Source: Roseomonas sp. HF4 (GTDB lineage Bacteria; Pseudomonadota; Alphaproteobacteria; Acetobacterales; Acetobacteraceae). From it: DNA of 64,000 nt. The stretch is from assembly GCF_005222755.1 (NCBI RefSeq), contig NZ_STGD01000005.1, forward strand, positions 248,001-312,000. Direction: 5' to 3'. Of this stretch, positions 11,138 through 22,120 are shown piece by piece. Numbering within the stretch: position 1 is the stretch's first letter; every line of letters begins with the position of its first letter. The position numbers were made by a program, and so were the translations under genes. Under the pieces are notes generated by a model. That model did no database searches and was not told the DNA's origin. It worked only from the letters and a program-made list of their open reading frames with translations.

Positions 11138-13303
11138 ATGACCGACGCCCTGCCCATCGCCGCGGAGGCGCCCGAGGCGCTGCTGACGAGCCCCGACCGC
11201 TTCATCAACCGGGAACTCTCCTGGCTGGCCTTCAACCAGCGCGTGCTGGAGGAGGCGGCGAACGAGCGCCACCCGTTGCTGGAGCGACTGCGCTTCGTCG
11301 CCATCTCGGCCTCGAACCTCGACGAATTCTATTCCGTGCGCGTCGCGGGGCTGGTCGGGCAGGAACGCGCGGGCATCGTGAAGCTCAGCCACGACGGCAA
11401 GCGGCCGGCCGAGCAGCTGGCCGCGATCCACGAACAGGCGCAGGCGCTGATCGCCGGCCAGCAGGCGACGTGGCAGGACCTGTGCGTGCTGCTGCGCGAC
11501 GCCGGCGTCGCGCTCAGCGAGACGGCAGAGCTCGACGCCGCCGACCGCGAATGGCTCGACGGCTGGTTCATGGACCGGGTCTTCCCGGTGCTGACGCCGC
11601 TCGCGGTCGACCCGGCGCATCCCTTCCCGTTCATCTCGAACCTGTCGCTCTGCATGGTGCTGAAGCTGGTGCGGGAGGAGGATGGCGGCACCATGCGGGC
11701 GCTGCTGCCGCTCAGCCCGCAGGTGCAGCGCTTCATCCGCCTCCCCGCGCGGGAGGGGGAGCGCGGTATCCGCTTCGTGCTGCTCGAGGACCTGATCCTG
11801 TTGTTCCTCGACCGCCTCTTTCCCGGCTTCATCCCTGCCGAGACGGGCCTGTTCCGGGTCATCCGCGACACCGACGTGGAATTCGAGGACGAGGCCGAGG
11901 ATCTCGTGCGGTCGTACGAGACCGCGCTCAAGCGGCGACGGCGCGGGCGGCCGATCCGCCTGTCCGTGACCGCGGCGACGCCCGGCGACATGCTCGACTT
12001 CGTGGCCGAGGAACTGGGCGCGTCCAAGGCCGAGGTCTTCGTGGTGGACGGGCTGCTCGGCCTGTCGGACCTCACGCAGATGATCGTGGACGACCGGCCG
12101 GACCTGCTGTTCACGCCCTATACGCCGCGCTTCCCCGAACGCATCCTGGATTTCGGGGGCGACTGCTTCGCGGCGATCCGTGCGAAAGACATCGTCGTCC
12201 ACCACCCCTACGAATCCTTCGACGTGGTCGTGCAGTTCCTGCGCCAGGCGGCGCGCGACCCGAACGTCGTCGCGATCAAGCAGACGCTCTATCGCACCAC
12301 CCGCGACAGCACGATCGCCAAGGCGCTGATCGAGGCGGCGGAACTGGGCAAGAGCGTCACCGGCATCATCGAGCTGAAGGCCCGCTTCGACGAGGAGCGC
12401 AACATCGCTCTGGCGCGGGAACTGGAAGCCGCGGGCGTGCAGGTCGTGTACGGCTTCGTCGAGCTGAAGACCCACGCGAAGGTGAGCCTCGTGGTACGGC
12501 GGGAAGGGCCGCACCTGAAGTCGTACGCGCATTTCGGCACGGGCAACTACCACCCGGTCACGGCGCGCATCTACACCGACCTGTCCTACTTCACCGCCGA
12601 CCCGGCGCTGACGCGCGACGCCGCCAAGCTGTTCAACTACATGACCGGCTATGCCCGGCCCGAGAGCATGGAGAAGCTCGCCTTCTCGCCGCTCACGATC
12701 CGCCCCACGCTGCTCGGCCTGATCGAGCGCGAGGTCGAGTTCGCGAAGGAAGGCCGGCCGGCGGCCATCTGGATCAAGATGAACTCGCTGGTCGACGAGG
12801 GGTTGATCGACGCGCTCTATGCCGCGTCCCGCCAGGGCGTGAAGGTGGATGCGGTGGTGCGCGGCATCTGCTGCCTGCGCCCGGGCGTGAAGGGGCTCAG
12901 CGAGAACATCCGCGTGAAGTCGATCGTCGGGCGCTTCCTCGAGCATTCGCGCATCTGCGTCTTCGGCAACGGCCACCGGCTGCCGTCGCGGCGCGCGCGC
13001 GTCTTCATCAGCAGCGCGGACTGGATGGGCCGCAACATGGACTGGCGCGTCGAGACCATGGTGCCGGTCGAGAACCCGACCGTGCATGCCCAGGTGCTCG
13101 ACCAGATCATGGTCGTGAACCTGAAGGACTCGATGCAGTCCTGGCAGCTCGGCCCCGATGGCGCCTGGACGCGGCTGAAGCCCGGCGACAAGCCGGTCTC
13201 GGCGCATGAGTACTTCATGACCAACCCGTCCCTTTCGGGCCGCGGCAGCGCGCTCAAGGGCGCGCCGCGGCGGCCGCGCCAGGACCGCGTGCTGCAGGAC
13301 TGA
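11138..13303 (+). CDS. ppk1: Polyphosphate kinase 1
   Basis: Synthesises inorganic polyphosphate from ATP and the reverse. The 721 residues match PPK1. The N-terminal domain begins with [24 protein letters not shown] sequence (recognised by FINRELSWL), then [17 protein letters not shown]. The two catalytic histidines sit in [16 protein letters not shown] (the autophosphorylated His) and [26 protein letters not shown] and SSADWMGRN complete the active site. The start is the ATG at 11138, 10 nt after the hdaA stop. ppx follows after 4 nt, so synthesis and breakdown of polyphosphate share one operon. Confidence 0.97.
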   Translation: MTDALPIAAEAPEALLTSPDRFINRELSWLAFNQRVLEEAANERHPLLERLRFVAISASNLDEFYSVRVAGLVGQERAGIVKLSHDGKRPAEQLAAIHEQAQALIAGQQATWQDLCVLLRDAGVALSETAELDAADREWLDGWFMDRVFPVLTPLAVDPAHPFPFISNLSLCMVLKLVREEDGGTMRALLPLSPQVQRFIRLPAREGERGIRFVLLEDLILLFLDRLFPGFIPAETGLFRVIRDTDVEFEDEAEDLVRSYETALKRRRRGRPIRLSVTAATPGDMLDFVAEELGASKAEVFVVDGLLGLSDLTQMIVDDRPDLLFTPYTPRFPERILDFGGDCFAAIRAKDIVVHHPYESFDVVVQFLRQAARDPNVVAIKQTLYRTTRDSTIAKALIEAAELGKSVTGIIELKARFDEERNIALARELEAAGVQVVYGFVELKTHAKVSLVVRREGPHLKSYAHFGTGNYHPVTARIYTDLSYFTADPALTRDAAKLFNYMTGYARPESMEKLAFSPLTIRPTLLGLIEREVEFAKEGRPAAIWIKMNSLVDEGLIDALYAASRQGVKVDAVVRGICCLRPGVKGLSENIRVKSIVGRFLEHSRICVFGNGHRLPSRRARVFISSADWMGRNMDWRVETMVPVENPTVHAQVLDQIMVVNLKDSMQSWQLGPDGAWTRLKPGDKPVSAHEYFMTNPSLSGRGSALKGAPRRPRQDRVLQD

Positions 13304-13307
13304 GCCC

Positions 13308-14828
13308 ATGAACGCCCCCCTGACCGATGCCGCCCCCTGGCACGAGGACGGGCTGCGCGCGCCGCGCTCGGCAGTGGTGGATCTCGGCTCGAACTCCGTC
13401 CGCCTCGTGGTCTTCGAGGGGCGTGGGCGCAACCCGCTGCCGATCTTCAACGAGAAGGCGGTGCTCGGCCTCGGCCGCGGCCTGCAGTCGACCGGCCTGC
13501 TGAACGAGGAAGCGGTCGAGCAGGCGCTGACCGTCATGGTGCGCTACCACACGGTCGCGCGCGCCATGGGCGCCGACCCGGTCGAGGTGCTGGCGACAGC
13601 GGCGGTGCGCGACGCCGGCAACGGGCCGGCCTTCGTGGCGGCGCTGCGCGCGCGGCTGCCCGACCTGCCGATCCGCGTGCTGACGGGCCAGGAGGAGGCC
13701 CTGATCTCGGCCGATGGCGTGCTGCTCGGCTTCCCCGACGCCGACGGCGTGCTGGGCGACATCGGCGGCGGCTCGCTCGAAGTGGTGGAACTGGCGCATG
13801 GCCGCGCCGGGCGGGCGGCGAGCCTCCCGCTTGGCGCCATCCGCCTGGCCGAGCGCGCCGGCGGCGAGGTGCAGCGCGCCCGCGGCCTGGCGGACGAGGA
13901 CTTCGCCCGCGTTCCCTGGCTGGCCGACGCCGCGGGCCGCGACCTTTATCTGGTGGGCGGCGCCTGGCGGGCGCTGGCGCGGATCCACATCGCGCAGACC
14001 GCCTATCCGCTGTCGATCGTGCACCACTACGTCCTGCTGCGGGAGGAGGCGCGCGACCTCTCAGGCGTCGTGATGGCGGCGACCCGCCGCACGCTGGAAC
14101 GCATGCCCGGCGCGCCGACCAAGCGGCTGGCGGACCTGCCCTGGGCCGCGGTGGTGCTGCGCCGGCTGCTGCGCGCGACCGGCGCGCGCCGCGTGGTGTT
14201 CAGCGCCAACGGCCTGCGCGAGGGCTGGTACGCGCGCCGGCTCGGCGCCGAGGTCCGCCAGGCGGACCCGCTGCTGGCCGCCGCGCAGGAGCTGGCGCAC
14301 CGCTTCGGCCGCGACCCGCGCCTGCCGGGCGCGCTGGCGCGCTGGACCGCGGGCCTGTTCGAGGCCGAGGGGCCGGCCGATGCCGCGCTCCGCATCGCCG
14401 CCTGCTGGGCGAGCGACATCGGCAGCCACGACCACCCCGACTACCGGGCGGAGCATTCCTATTTCCGCGTGCTGCGCCAGCCCGGCGTCGGGCTCGACCA
14501 CCATGCGCGCGCCTTCCTCGCCCTCGCCGCGGCGCTGCGCTACGAGGCCGGGCCGGATGCGCCCTACCTGCAATCCGCCCGCGTGCTGCTCGACCTGCCC
14601 GCGGTGCGGCGGGCGGAGGTGCTGGGGGCCGCGCTCCGCCTCGCCTACACGCTGTCGGGCGGCACGCCGGAGTTGCTGGCCGGCACCGGGCTGGAGCGCC
14701 GCGGCGGCCGCCTCGTGCTGCGGCTGGTCGAGGGCACGGGCGTCTTCGCGGGCGAGAGCGTGCTGCGGCGCGTCGAGGCGCTGGCCGCGGTGCTCGGCCT
14801 GGAAGCGGCGGTCGAGGTCGCGGGCTAG
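13308..14828 (+). CDS. ppx: Exopolyphosphatase / Ppx-GppA phosphatase
   Basis: Removes terminal phosphates from polyphosphate or hydrolyses pppGpp. 506 residues: an ASKHA-type ATPase fold with the phosphate-1 loop VDLGSNSVRLVV (about 24-35) and the phosphate-2 loop GDIGGGSLEVVEL (about 150-162), then an HD-like helical C-terminal half (ASDIGSHDHPDYRAEH), the usual layout of long Ppx proteins. It begins 4 nt after ppk1. Its TAG stop is formed by the first bases of the inverted repeat at 14826. Confidence 0.94.
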   Translation: MNAPLTDAAPWHEDGLRAPRSAVVDLGSNSVRLVVFEGRGRNPLPIFNEKAVLGLGRGLQSTGLLNEEAVEQALTVMVRYHTVARAMGADPVEVLATAAVRDAGNGPAFVAALRARLPDLPIRVLTGQEEALISADGVLLGFPDADGVLGDIGGGSLEVVELAHGRAGRAASLPLGAIRLAERAGGEVQRARGLADEDFARVPWLADAAGRDLYLVGGAWRALARIHIAQTAYPLSIVHHYVLLREEARDLSGVVMAATRRTLERMPGAPTKRLADLPWAAVVLRRLLRATGARRVVFSANGLREGWYARRLGAEVRQADPLLAAAQELAHRFGRDPRLPGALARWTAGLFEAEGPADAALRIAACWASDIGSHDHPDYRAEHSYFRVLRQPGVGLDHHARAFLALAAALRYEAGPDAPYLQSARVLLDLPAVRRAEVLGAALRLAYTLSGGTPELLAGTGLERRGGRLVLRLVEGTGVFAGESVLRRVEALAAVLGLEAAVEVAG

Positions 14829-14990
14829 AGCAGCGCCTCGATCCGATCACGCGCTGCCCTCGAGCAATATCCGATCAGATGAAATCACCCGATCGGACTT
14901 CTTGCTCATCGTGAATAGATCGACTCCAGAGCAGCTTACGTCCGCCCGGCGGAACCGCGCCGCGGTTCCATCCGATCGGACGCTGCTCTA
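14826..14990. repeat. Inverted repeat element ending both flanking genes
   Basis: TAGAGCAGCG at 14826-14835 is matched exactly by CGCTGCTCTA at 14981-14990. Inside are a second AGAGCAGC at 14931-14938 in direct orientation to the left arm, CGGAACCGCG/CGCGGTTCC stems at about 14950-14968, and several CCGATC/GATCGG blocks. The first TAG is the ppx stop, and on the other strand the last TAG is the stop of the small gene at 14988-15173. The element is less GC-rich than its surroundings and looks like an alphaproteobacterial dispersed palindromic element that landed between convergent genes. Confidence 0.7.
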
Positions 14991-15173
14991 GGTCGCGGCG
15001 CGGACCACCCCGACGGGGCGTTTCTCCGGCCGCGGGAGCGGCTCCGCGGCGATGGTGCGCCGCATGAAGGTGGGCCACAGCGCCTGGCTCGTCGCCGGCT
15101 CGGACAGCCGGCCCGCGGCGCCGGGGGGACCGGCCGGGGGCTTCGTCGTGCCCGGTGGGTCGATGTCTGCCAT
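14988..15173 (-). CDS. Small hypothetical protein
   Basis: A 61-residue protein, MADIDPPGTTKPPAGPPG at the start, then a Pro/Ala-rich stretch and a C-terminal half with LWPTFMRRTIAAEPLPRP. No family recognised. The ATG at 15173 has GGAGGGG 5-6 nt upstream, which argues that it is translated. Its TAG stop lies in the terminal arm of the neighbouring inverted repeat. The low-complexity composition limits confidence. Confidence 0.55.
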   Translation of the reverse strand: MADIDPPGTTKPPAGPPGAAGRLSEPATSQALWPTFMRRTIAAEPLPRPEKRPVGVVRAAT

Positions 15174-15345
15174 CACGCCCCTCCGTTCTCTGACTGGCGT
15201 ATTGGTAATGCCCCGGCGCGCGGCATACAAACGAAGCTTACGTGAAGCCGCCTGCGATCCGCCCGCGCACCGTCTGGACCATCGGCGCGGGATCGGCCAA
15301 CAGGGAGGCGTGGACGGCGCAATCGCGCCGCCGGGAGGAAACCGC

Positions 15346-16314
15346 ATGATCCGCCGCCGCGCGCTGCTCGCCGCCCCTGCCCTCGCCCTGCCCGCCGCCG
15401 CCGCGCGGGCCCAGGCCTGGCCGTCGCGCCCGATCCGGATCGTCGTGCCCTACCCGCCGGGCGGCTCGACCGACGTGCTCGGCCGCACGCTGGCCGCGGC
15501 CCTGCAGGACGCGATCGCCGGCAGCACCTTCGTCGTGGACAACCGGCCAGGCGGCGCCGCCGTCGTCGGCACGCAGGCGGTCGCCCAGGCGGCGCCGGAC
15601 GGCTACACGCTCTCGCTCGGCAACAACCAGACGCATGCGGCCAATGCCGCGATGCTGCCCTCCCTGCCCTTCGACCCGGTGGCGGATTTCGCGCCCATCG
15701 CGCGGCTGGCCGCGGTGCACCACGCGATCGTGGTGCCCGCGAACGGGCCGCGGACGCTGGCCGAACTCGCCGCCCGCGGAAAGGGCGGCGGGCGCGTCAC
15801 CTACGCCTCCTCCGGCGCGGGCTCGGCCAGCCACGTCATCGCCGAGACCTTCGTGCGGCGGGAGCAGATGGAGGCGACGCACGTCCCTTATCGCGGCGGC
15901 GCCGCGGCCACGACCGATACGGTCGCGGGCACAGTGGATTTCTTCGTCTCGACCTGGCCGCAGGTGGTGGCGCTGGTGCGGGACGGGCGGCTGCGGGCGC
16001 TCGGCATCGGCGCGCCGGCGCGCCTGCCCGAGACGCCGGACGTGCCGACCTTCGCGGAACTGAATGCACCCGACCTCGCGGTCGATGCCTGGTTCGGCCT
16101 CTGGGCGCCGGCGCGCACGGATGCCGCGATCGTGACGCGCCTGTCGGAGGCGCTGGTCGGCATCCTGCACACCCCCGCGATGCGCGAGCGCCTGACTGCC
16201 CAGGGCTTCGTCGCCGCGCCAATGCCCGCCCCGGCCTTCGCCGCCTTCCAGCGCGAGGAGATCGAGCGCTGGCGCCGCATGGTCGAGATCACGGGCATCC
16301 GCCTGCCGGGGTGA
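15346..16314 (+). CDS. Tripartite tricarboxylate transporter substrate-binding protein (Bug family)
   Basis: Periplasmic solute receptor for TctAB-type tripartite transporters; the ligand is probably a carboxylate but cannot be read from sequence. 322 residues with an Ala-rich signal peptide (RRRALLAAPALALPAAAARAQA, Tat-like start RRR; cleavage after ARA). The mature part shows the family motifs WPSRPIRIVVPYPPGGSTD, FVVDNRPGGAAVVG and VPYRGGAAATTD, plus APDGYTLSL. The start at 15346 has GGGAGGAA 5 nt upstream. No TctA or TctB gene is nearby, which is normal for the many orphan Bug receptors of Roseomonas-like genomes. Confidence 0.92.
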   Translation: MIRRRALLAAPALALPAAAARAQAWPSRPIRIVVPYPPGGSTDVLGRTLAAALQDAIAGSTFVVDNRPGGAAVVGTQAVAQAAPDGYTLSLGNNQTHAANAAMLPSLPFDPVADFAPIARLAAVHHAIVVPANGPRTLAELAARGKGGGRVTYASSGAGSASHVIAETFVRREQMEATHVPYRGGAAATTDTVAGTVDFFVSTWPQVVALVRDGRLRALGIGAPARLPETPDVPTFAELNAPDLAVDAWFGLWAPARTDAAIVTRLSEALVGILHTPAMRERLTAQGFVAAPMPAPAFAAFQREEIERWRRMVEITGIRLPG

Positions 16315-16340
16315 TCCGGGCGCGGCGGCGGGTCATTCCT

Positions 16341-16440
16341 GGAGCACGAAGGTTTTTACCTTCGTGCCCCTCAGGCGCCGGGCGGGCCGCGGTTGCGGCC
16401 TCGACCCTTCGGGCCGCAAGCCGGAACTTCTGCGCGTGGC
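16341..16440. repeat. Dispersed hairpin-rich repeat (locus 2)
   Basis: This second locus of the repeat described at 2129-2374 fills the gap between the convergent Bug receptor and holC. It begins with a 10-bp stem, GCACGAAGGT (16344-16353) and ACCTTCGTGC (16358-16367), around TTTT, followed by CTCAGGCGCCGGGCGGGCC, GCGGCCTCG, CCCTTCGGGCC and CAAG-CGGA blocks in the same order as the minus strand of 2374-2280. Most bases agree over about 95 nt. The hairpin could also act as a bidirectional terminator for the two convergent genes. Confidence 0.75.
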
Positions 16441-16441
16441 A

Positions 16442-16891
16442 TCACGCCTTCTTCTGCCAACCCCGCTCGCCCTGCTGCCAGTAGGTGAGCGCTTGGCCCG
16501 CCGCCTTCGCCACGGCCCAGCGCCGGCGGGCCGCGGCGACCGCTTCCTCGTCCCCGCCGTCGAACAGGTCGAGCACGCGGTCGAACTGCGCCAGCCGCGC
16601 GCTGTCCGCCCCGTCCACCAGCACGAGGAAGCGCGCGCCATTGGCCGGCGCCGCATCCTCGGTGCCGAGCAGCACCGGCTGCAGCGCATCGTTCGGCCCG
16701 CCGGCCAGGCCATGCGGCAGCCAGTCGGGATCGGCGGCGAGCCAGAGCGCGGCGTCGAGGGCCTTCGCGCGTTCGGCCTCCGCGCAGAGCACGAAGGCGC
16801 GCCCGCCCGCGGCGAGGACGCGGCCAAGCAGGCGGGGCAGCGCCTCCTCCAGCCGTGTCCGCGTCAGGTGGTAGAAGCCGATCTCGGCCAT
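16442..16891 (-). CDS. holC: DNA polymerase III subunit chi
   Basis: Clamp-loader accessory subunit that links the polymerase III holoenzyme to SSB. 149 residues, the usual size. It starts MAEIGFYHLTRTRLEEALPR, with the conserved FYHLTRT, then FVLCAEAER, ALWLAADPDWLPHGLAG and ARFLVLVDGA, which match the chi fold. It is the last gene of a leftward run behind pepA; holC next to pepA is a common arrangement in proteobacteria. The upstream secreted protein ends only 4 nt before its start. Confidence 0.93.
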   Translation of the reverse strand: MAEIGFYHLTRTRLEEALPRLLGRVLAAGGRAFVLCAEAERAKALDAALWLAADPDWLPHGLAGGPNDALQPVLLGTEDAAPANGARFLVLVDGADSARLAQFDRVLDLFDGGDEEAVAAARRRWAVAKAAGQALTYWQQGERGWQKKA

Positions 16892-16895
16892 GCGG

Positions 16896-17306
16896 TCACT
16901 TGGTCGCGCCGGGCGCGGCGCAGCGCAGGCGGTACCAGTTGTGCAGCGGCGCCGGGTCCTGCGGCCCCCGCACCCAGGTCTCGAACAGGTAGGTGCCGGA
17001 CGGCTCGACGACCGCGCGGTTGAAGACGGCCCGCACCTGGCCAGGCGCATTGCCGTCCGGGAAGGTGGCGAGCCTCACCGAGACGCCGCCGCCCGTCGGC
17101 GTGAACTCGGTCGTGGTGCGCGTGCCGTTGCGCAGCGTCAGCAGCACGCGGCGCACGCCCTCGGCATCGGCCAGCACCTCGTGCGCGGTGGCGGGCATGA
17201 TGCCGGGCCGGGTGCTGCCGTCGACCCGCTCGCACGACGCGAGCGGCTGCGCCGGGGCCACGCCCGGCAGGCCGAGGATCAGCAGGGTCAGCGCGAAGCG
17301 CCGCAT
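16896..17306 (-). CDS. Secreted hypothetical protein
   Basis: A 136-residue protein with a clear signal peptide (MRRFALTLLILGLPGVAPAQ, cleavage after APA or PAQ). The mature part contains two cysteines (ASCERVDG and RLRCAAPG) that could form a disulphide, and a beta-rich central section (VRRVLLTLRNG, TTEFTPTGGGVSVRLATF). No family recognised. It lies between an M17 aminopeptidase and holC with 14 and 4 nt gaps, so it is co-transcribed. Periplasmic location is inferred from the signal peptide. Confidence 0.75.
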   Translation of the reverse strand: MRRFALTLLILGLPGVAPAQPLASCERVDGSTRPGIMPATAHEVLADAEGVRRVLLTLRNGTRTTTEFTPTGGGVSVRLATFPDGNAPGQVRAVFNRAVVEPSGTYLFETWVRGPQDPAPLHNWYRLRCAAPGATK

Positions 17307-17320
17307 GGGTGCCTCCCTCC

Positions 17321-18757
17321 TCACGGTTCCGCCTCGAAGCGTAGCGCAACCAGACGGTCGAGGAGGCGCGCGCCGAAGCCGGTCGGCCCCGCGCGGCCGA
17401 GCGCATGGGCGGCCTCGGCGGTGTCCACCCCCGCGATGTCGAGATGCGCCCAGGGCAGGCCGCCCGCGAATTCGCGCAGAAACGCCGCCGCGTGGCAGGC
17501 ATCGGGCAGCAGCCGCCCACCGGCCGCGCCCGAGCCCGCCGGCGCGCATTGCCGGAGGTCGGCGATGTCCGAGTGCAGGTCCTCCCGGTGGCGCTCCCCG
17601 ATCGGCAACGGCCAGAGCGGCTCCCCCACCGCCTCCCCCGCCGCGGCGGTGGCGGCCATGAGCGCCGCATCCGTGCCGAACAGCCCGGCGCGATGATGCC
17701 CGAGCGCCGTCACCACCGACCCGGTCAGCGTGGCGAGGTCGAGCACCGCGCGCGGGCGGAAGGCGGTGATGGCATGATGCAGCGCGTCGGCCAGCACCAG
17801 GCGGCCCTCCGCGTCGGTGTCGATCACCTCGACCGTGCGGCGCGATGCGGTGCGGATCACGTCGCCGGGGCGATAGGACCGCGCACCGGTCGCGTTCTCG
17901 GCGATGGCGAGGACCGCGACGGCCGGGGCCGGCGACCTGCGCCGCGCCAGGGCCAGCATGGCGCCCGCGCATGCGGCGGCACCGGCCATGTCGGCGCGCA
18001 TCGCCTCCATCCCCGCGGCCGGCTTGATCGAGACGCCGCCGGTATCGAACACGATGCCCTTGCCCACGAAGGCGACCGGCGCCAGCGGCAGCACGCCGCG
18101 CCAGCGCAGCACGACGAGGCGGGGCGGGCTCGCGCTGCCGGCGCCAACGGCCAGCAGCGCGCCGTAGCCATGGCGCTCGAGCCATTTGCGGCCATGGACC
18201 TCGACCTCGATCCCCTCCTCCACCAGCGCCTCGAGCCGCTCGGCGAAGGCGCGGGTGGTCAGGCGGTTGGCGGGCTCGGCCGTCAGGTCGCGCGCCAGCA
18301 GGCAGCCCGCGACGCCGGCAGCGCGGGGGGCGAAGGCGGCCTCGACGGCGGCCGGTTCGGGCGCATGGACGGTCAGGCGCCGGAGCGGCCGCGGCACGCC
18401 CTGCGTGCGAAGCGCATCGAAGCGCCAGGCGCCGAGGGCCACGCCCGCAGCCACGGCGGCGGCGTCCTCCGGGGCCAGGTTCGCGGCCGCCAGCGCCAGT
18501 TCGGCAGGCTCCCCGGAGGCGAGGACGGCGGCGGCGCCGGCTGTTTCGAAGGCGAGCGGCGAGCGCTCCGGCCCGATGCCGGCGAGGATGCGCCGCGGCG
18601 TCCCCGGCAGGTCGAGCACACGTCCCGCCTGCCCCACGAAGCGCGCGGCGCGCGCCGCCGCCGCCACGGCCTGGGGCGGCGCGGCGCCCTCGGCCAGCGG
18701 CAGGATGCAGGGCGTGTCCGCCGCGGGGGTGCCGCGGCGGAATTGGACGGTGATCAC
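17321..18757 (-). CDS. M17 leucyl aminopeptidase family protein (second copy)
   Basis: Cytosolic metallopeptidase paralogous to the neighbouring PepA. 478 residues; the catalytic C-terminal domain keeps FVGKGIVFDTGGVSIKPAAG (two-metal site Lys and Asp), the NTDAEGRLVLAD equivalent DTDAEGRLVLADAL, and the LATLTGSVVTALGHHRAGLF segment. The N-terminal domain is diverged. The start is taken as GTG at 18757, 8 nt after the pepA stop; no ATG precedes the conserved part in a sensible place. Two adjacent M17 genes suggest an old duplication with divergence. Confidence 0.88.
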   Translation of the reverse strand: MITVQFRRGTPAADTPCILPLAEGAAPPQAVAAAARAARFVGQAGRVLDLPGTPRRILAGIGPERSPLAFETAGAAAVLASGEPAELALAAANLAPEDAAAVAAGVALGAWRFDALRTQGVPRPLRRLTVHAPEPAAVEAAFAPRAAGVAGCLLARDLTAEPANRLTTRAFAERLEALVEEGIEVEVHGRKWLERHGYGALLAVGAGSASPPRLVVLRWRGVLPLAPVAFVGKGIVFDTGGVSIKPAAGMEAMRADMAGAAACAGAMLALARRRSPAPAVAVLAIAENATGARSYRPGDVIRTASRRTVEVIDTDAEGRLVLADALHHAITAFRPRAVLDLATLTGSVVTALGHHRAGLFGTDAALMAATAAAGEAVGEPLWPLPIGERHREDLHSDIADLRQCAPAGSGAAGGRLLPDACHAAAFLREFAGGLPWAHLDIAGVDTAEAAHALGRAGPTGFGARLLDRLVALRFEAEP

Positions 18758-18765
18758 GCGCGCGC

Positions 18766-20241
<1,476 letters not shown>

Positions 20242-20354
20242 GGGCGGGCGTCTCCGGACGGGCGGATGAGGAATGGTCCACATTAGGCACCGCGCCGGCC
20301 GGCGGCCAGGGGCGGGGCTTGTCCCCGACGCCGCATGGCGCCACACGGCACCGC

Positions 20355-21125
20355 ATGGATGAAGACGCCCTGCTCGCGCTCGCGACGCGCCTGGCCGAGG
20401 AGGCCGGGGCCGCCATCAACGCCGTGCGCGCCGCCGGCTTCGCGGTGGAACGCAAATCCGACCGGTCCCCCGTGACCGAGGCGGACCGCATCGCGGAAGC
20501 CCTGATCGTCGAGGGGCTGCGAACCGTGGTGCCGGAAATCCCCGTGATCGCGGAGGAGGAGATCGAGGCCGGCACCGCGCCCGTCGATCCCGGCCGATGC
20601 TTCTGGCTGGTCGACCCGCTGGACGGCACGCGGGAATTCGCCGCCGGGCGCGACAATTTCGCGGTCAACATCGGGCTGGTCGCCGACGGGCGCGCCGTGC
20701 TCGGCGCCGTCGCGCTGCCCGCGACGGGGGAGGTGTTCTGGGGCCGCGTCGGGCACGGTGCCTGGAAGCGCGACGCCGCCGGCACCCGCGCCATCGCCGC
20801 GCGCGCCGCGCCGGCCGAGGGGCTGACCGTCATGGGCAGCCACCACTACCAGGACGACCCGCGCATGGGCCGGTTCCTCGACGGAAGGCGCGTGGCGCGC
20901 ATCGTCAACATCGGTTCGGCCGAGAAGTTCTGCCGCGTGGCCGAGGGCAGCGCCGATCTCTACCCGCGCTTCGGGCGGACCATGGAATGGGACACCGCCG
21001 CGCCGCATGCGGTTCTGGAAGCGGCCGGCGGGCGCATCCGGCTGCTCGACGGCGGCGGGCCGCTCGCCTACCGCAAGCCGCGCTGGGAGAACCCGGGGTT
21101 TGTCTGCGAGGGCCGGCCCGCGTGA
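20355..21125 (+). CDS. cysQ: 3'(2'),5'-bisphosphate nucleotidase CysQ-like
   Basis: Lithium-sensitive inositol-monophosphatase-fold enzyme that hydrolyses PAP or PAPS during sulphur assimilation. 256 residues. The metal motifs are IAEEEIEAG, WLVDPLDGTREFAAGRDNF (DPLDGT is the core site) and MEWDTAAPHAVLEAAGG. The TREF and DNFAVNIGL variants point to CysQ rather than SuhB or HisN, though those remain alternatives. The start at 20355 is the first ATG before the conserved helix; an ATG 36 nt upstream is possible. The stop overlaps the tsaC start (GTGA). Confidence 0.88.
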   Translation: MDEDALLALATRLAEEAGAAINAVRAAGFAVERKSDRSPVTEADRIAEALIVEGLRTVVPEIPVIAEEEIEAGTAPVDPGRCFWLVDPLDGTREFAAGRDNFAVNIGLVADGRAVLGAVALPATGEVFWGRVGHGAWKRDAAGTRAIAARAAPAEGLTVMGSHHYQDDPRMGRFLDGRRVARIVNIGSAEKFCRVAEGSADLYPRFGRTMEWDTAAPHAVLEAAGGRIRLLDGGGPLAYRKPRWENPGFVCEGRPA

Positions 21126-22093
21126 CGCTGCTGCTGACCGCGCACGAGGTTGAGCGCGCCGCGGCGCTGCTGCGCGCGGGGGAGCTCGTCGCCTTCCCGA
21201 CCGAGACGGTCTACGGCCTCGGCGCCGATGCGCGGAACGGGCGCGCGGTGGCGGCGGTGTTCGAGGCCAAGGGCCGGCCGCATTTCAACCCGCTGATCTG
21301 CCACGTCGCGGACGCCGCGGCCGCCTTCGCCGAGACCGTGCCGGATGCACGCGCGCGGGCGCTGGCGGACCGCTTCTGGCCCGGGCCGCTGACGCTGGTG
21401 CTGCCGCGGCGGCCGGACTGCCGCGTCGACCTGCTGGCGGGCGCGGGGCTCGAGACGCTGGCGGTGCGCGTGCCGGCGCATCCGCTGGCGCTGGCGCTGC
21501 TGCGCGCGGCAGCCACGCCGGTCGCGGCGCCCTCCGCCAACCGCTCGGGCCAGGTCAGCCCGACTACGGCGCAGCACGTGCTGGACGGCCTCGGCGGGCG
21601 GATCGCGGCGGTGCTAGACGGCGGCGCCTGCGACGTGGGCGTTGAGAGCACGGTGCTCGACCTCGCCGCCGGGGGGGCGGCGCTGCTGCGGCCGGGCGGC
21701 GTGCCGGTCGAGGCGATCGAGGCGGTGATCGGCCCGGTTGCGCGCCCGCTGCCGCTCGCGGCGGCCGAGGCGACGCGGACGCTGCGATCCCCGGGGATGA
21801 TGCTGTCCCACTACGCGCCGTCGCTGCCGGTGCGGCTGGGCGCGCGGGAGGTGGCGGCGGACGAGGCGCTGCTCGCCTTCGGCCCGGCGCCACCGGGTGC
21901 AGGGGCGGTCTGGCAGTTGAGCGAGTCGCGCGACCTGCGCGAGGCGGCGGCGCGGCTGTTCGCCGGGCTGCGCTGGCTGGATGCGGAGGGGCGGCGGCTC
22001 GGGCTGGTGCGGATCGCGGCAATGCTGGTCCCGGCGGAGGGGCTGGGGGCGGCGATCAACGACCGGCTGCAACGCGCCGCCGCACCGCGATAG
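21122..22093 (+). CDS. tsaC: L-threonylcarbamoyladenylate synthase (Sua5 type)
   Basis: Makes threonylcarbamoyl-AMP from threonine, bicarbonate and ATP, the first step of t6A37 tRNA modification. 323 residues, so it is the longer Sua5 form: a YrdC domain (about 5-195) with PTETVYGLGADA, KGRPHFNPL (KxR substrate site), FWPGPLTLVLPRR and PSANRSGQVSPTTA, then a C-terminal Sua5 domain starting at SPGMMLSHYAPSLPV. The start is GTG at 21122, overlapping the cysQ stop. Confidence 0.94.
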   Translation: MTLLLTAHEVERAAALLRAGELVAFPTETVYGLGADARNGRAVAAVFEAKGRPHFNPLICHVADAAAAFAETVPDARARALADRFWPGPLTLVLPRRPDCRVDLLAGAGLETLAVRVPAHPLALALLRAAATPVAAPSANRSGQVSPTTAQHVLDGLGGRIAAVLDGGACDVGVESTVLDLAAGGAALLRPGGVPVEAIEAVIGPVARPLPLAAAEATRTLRSPGMMLSHYAPSLPVRLGAREVAADEALLAFGPAPPGAGAVWQLSESRDLREAAARLFAGLRWLDAEGRRLGLVRIAAMLVPAEGLGAAINDRLQRAAAPR

Positions 22094-22120
22094 GCGGAGC
22101 GGCGGCACCCCCGCCTCGCC

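Noticed and set aside
11006..13537. 843-codon minus-strand frame opposite ppk1
   Set aside because: Antisense shadow with His/Arg/Gln-rich composition typical of reverse-frame translation of GC-rich genes.
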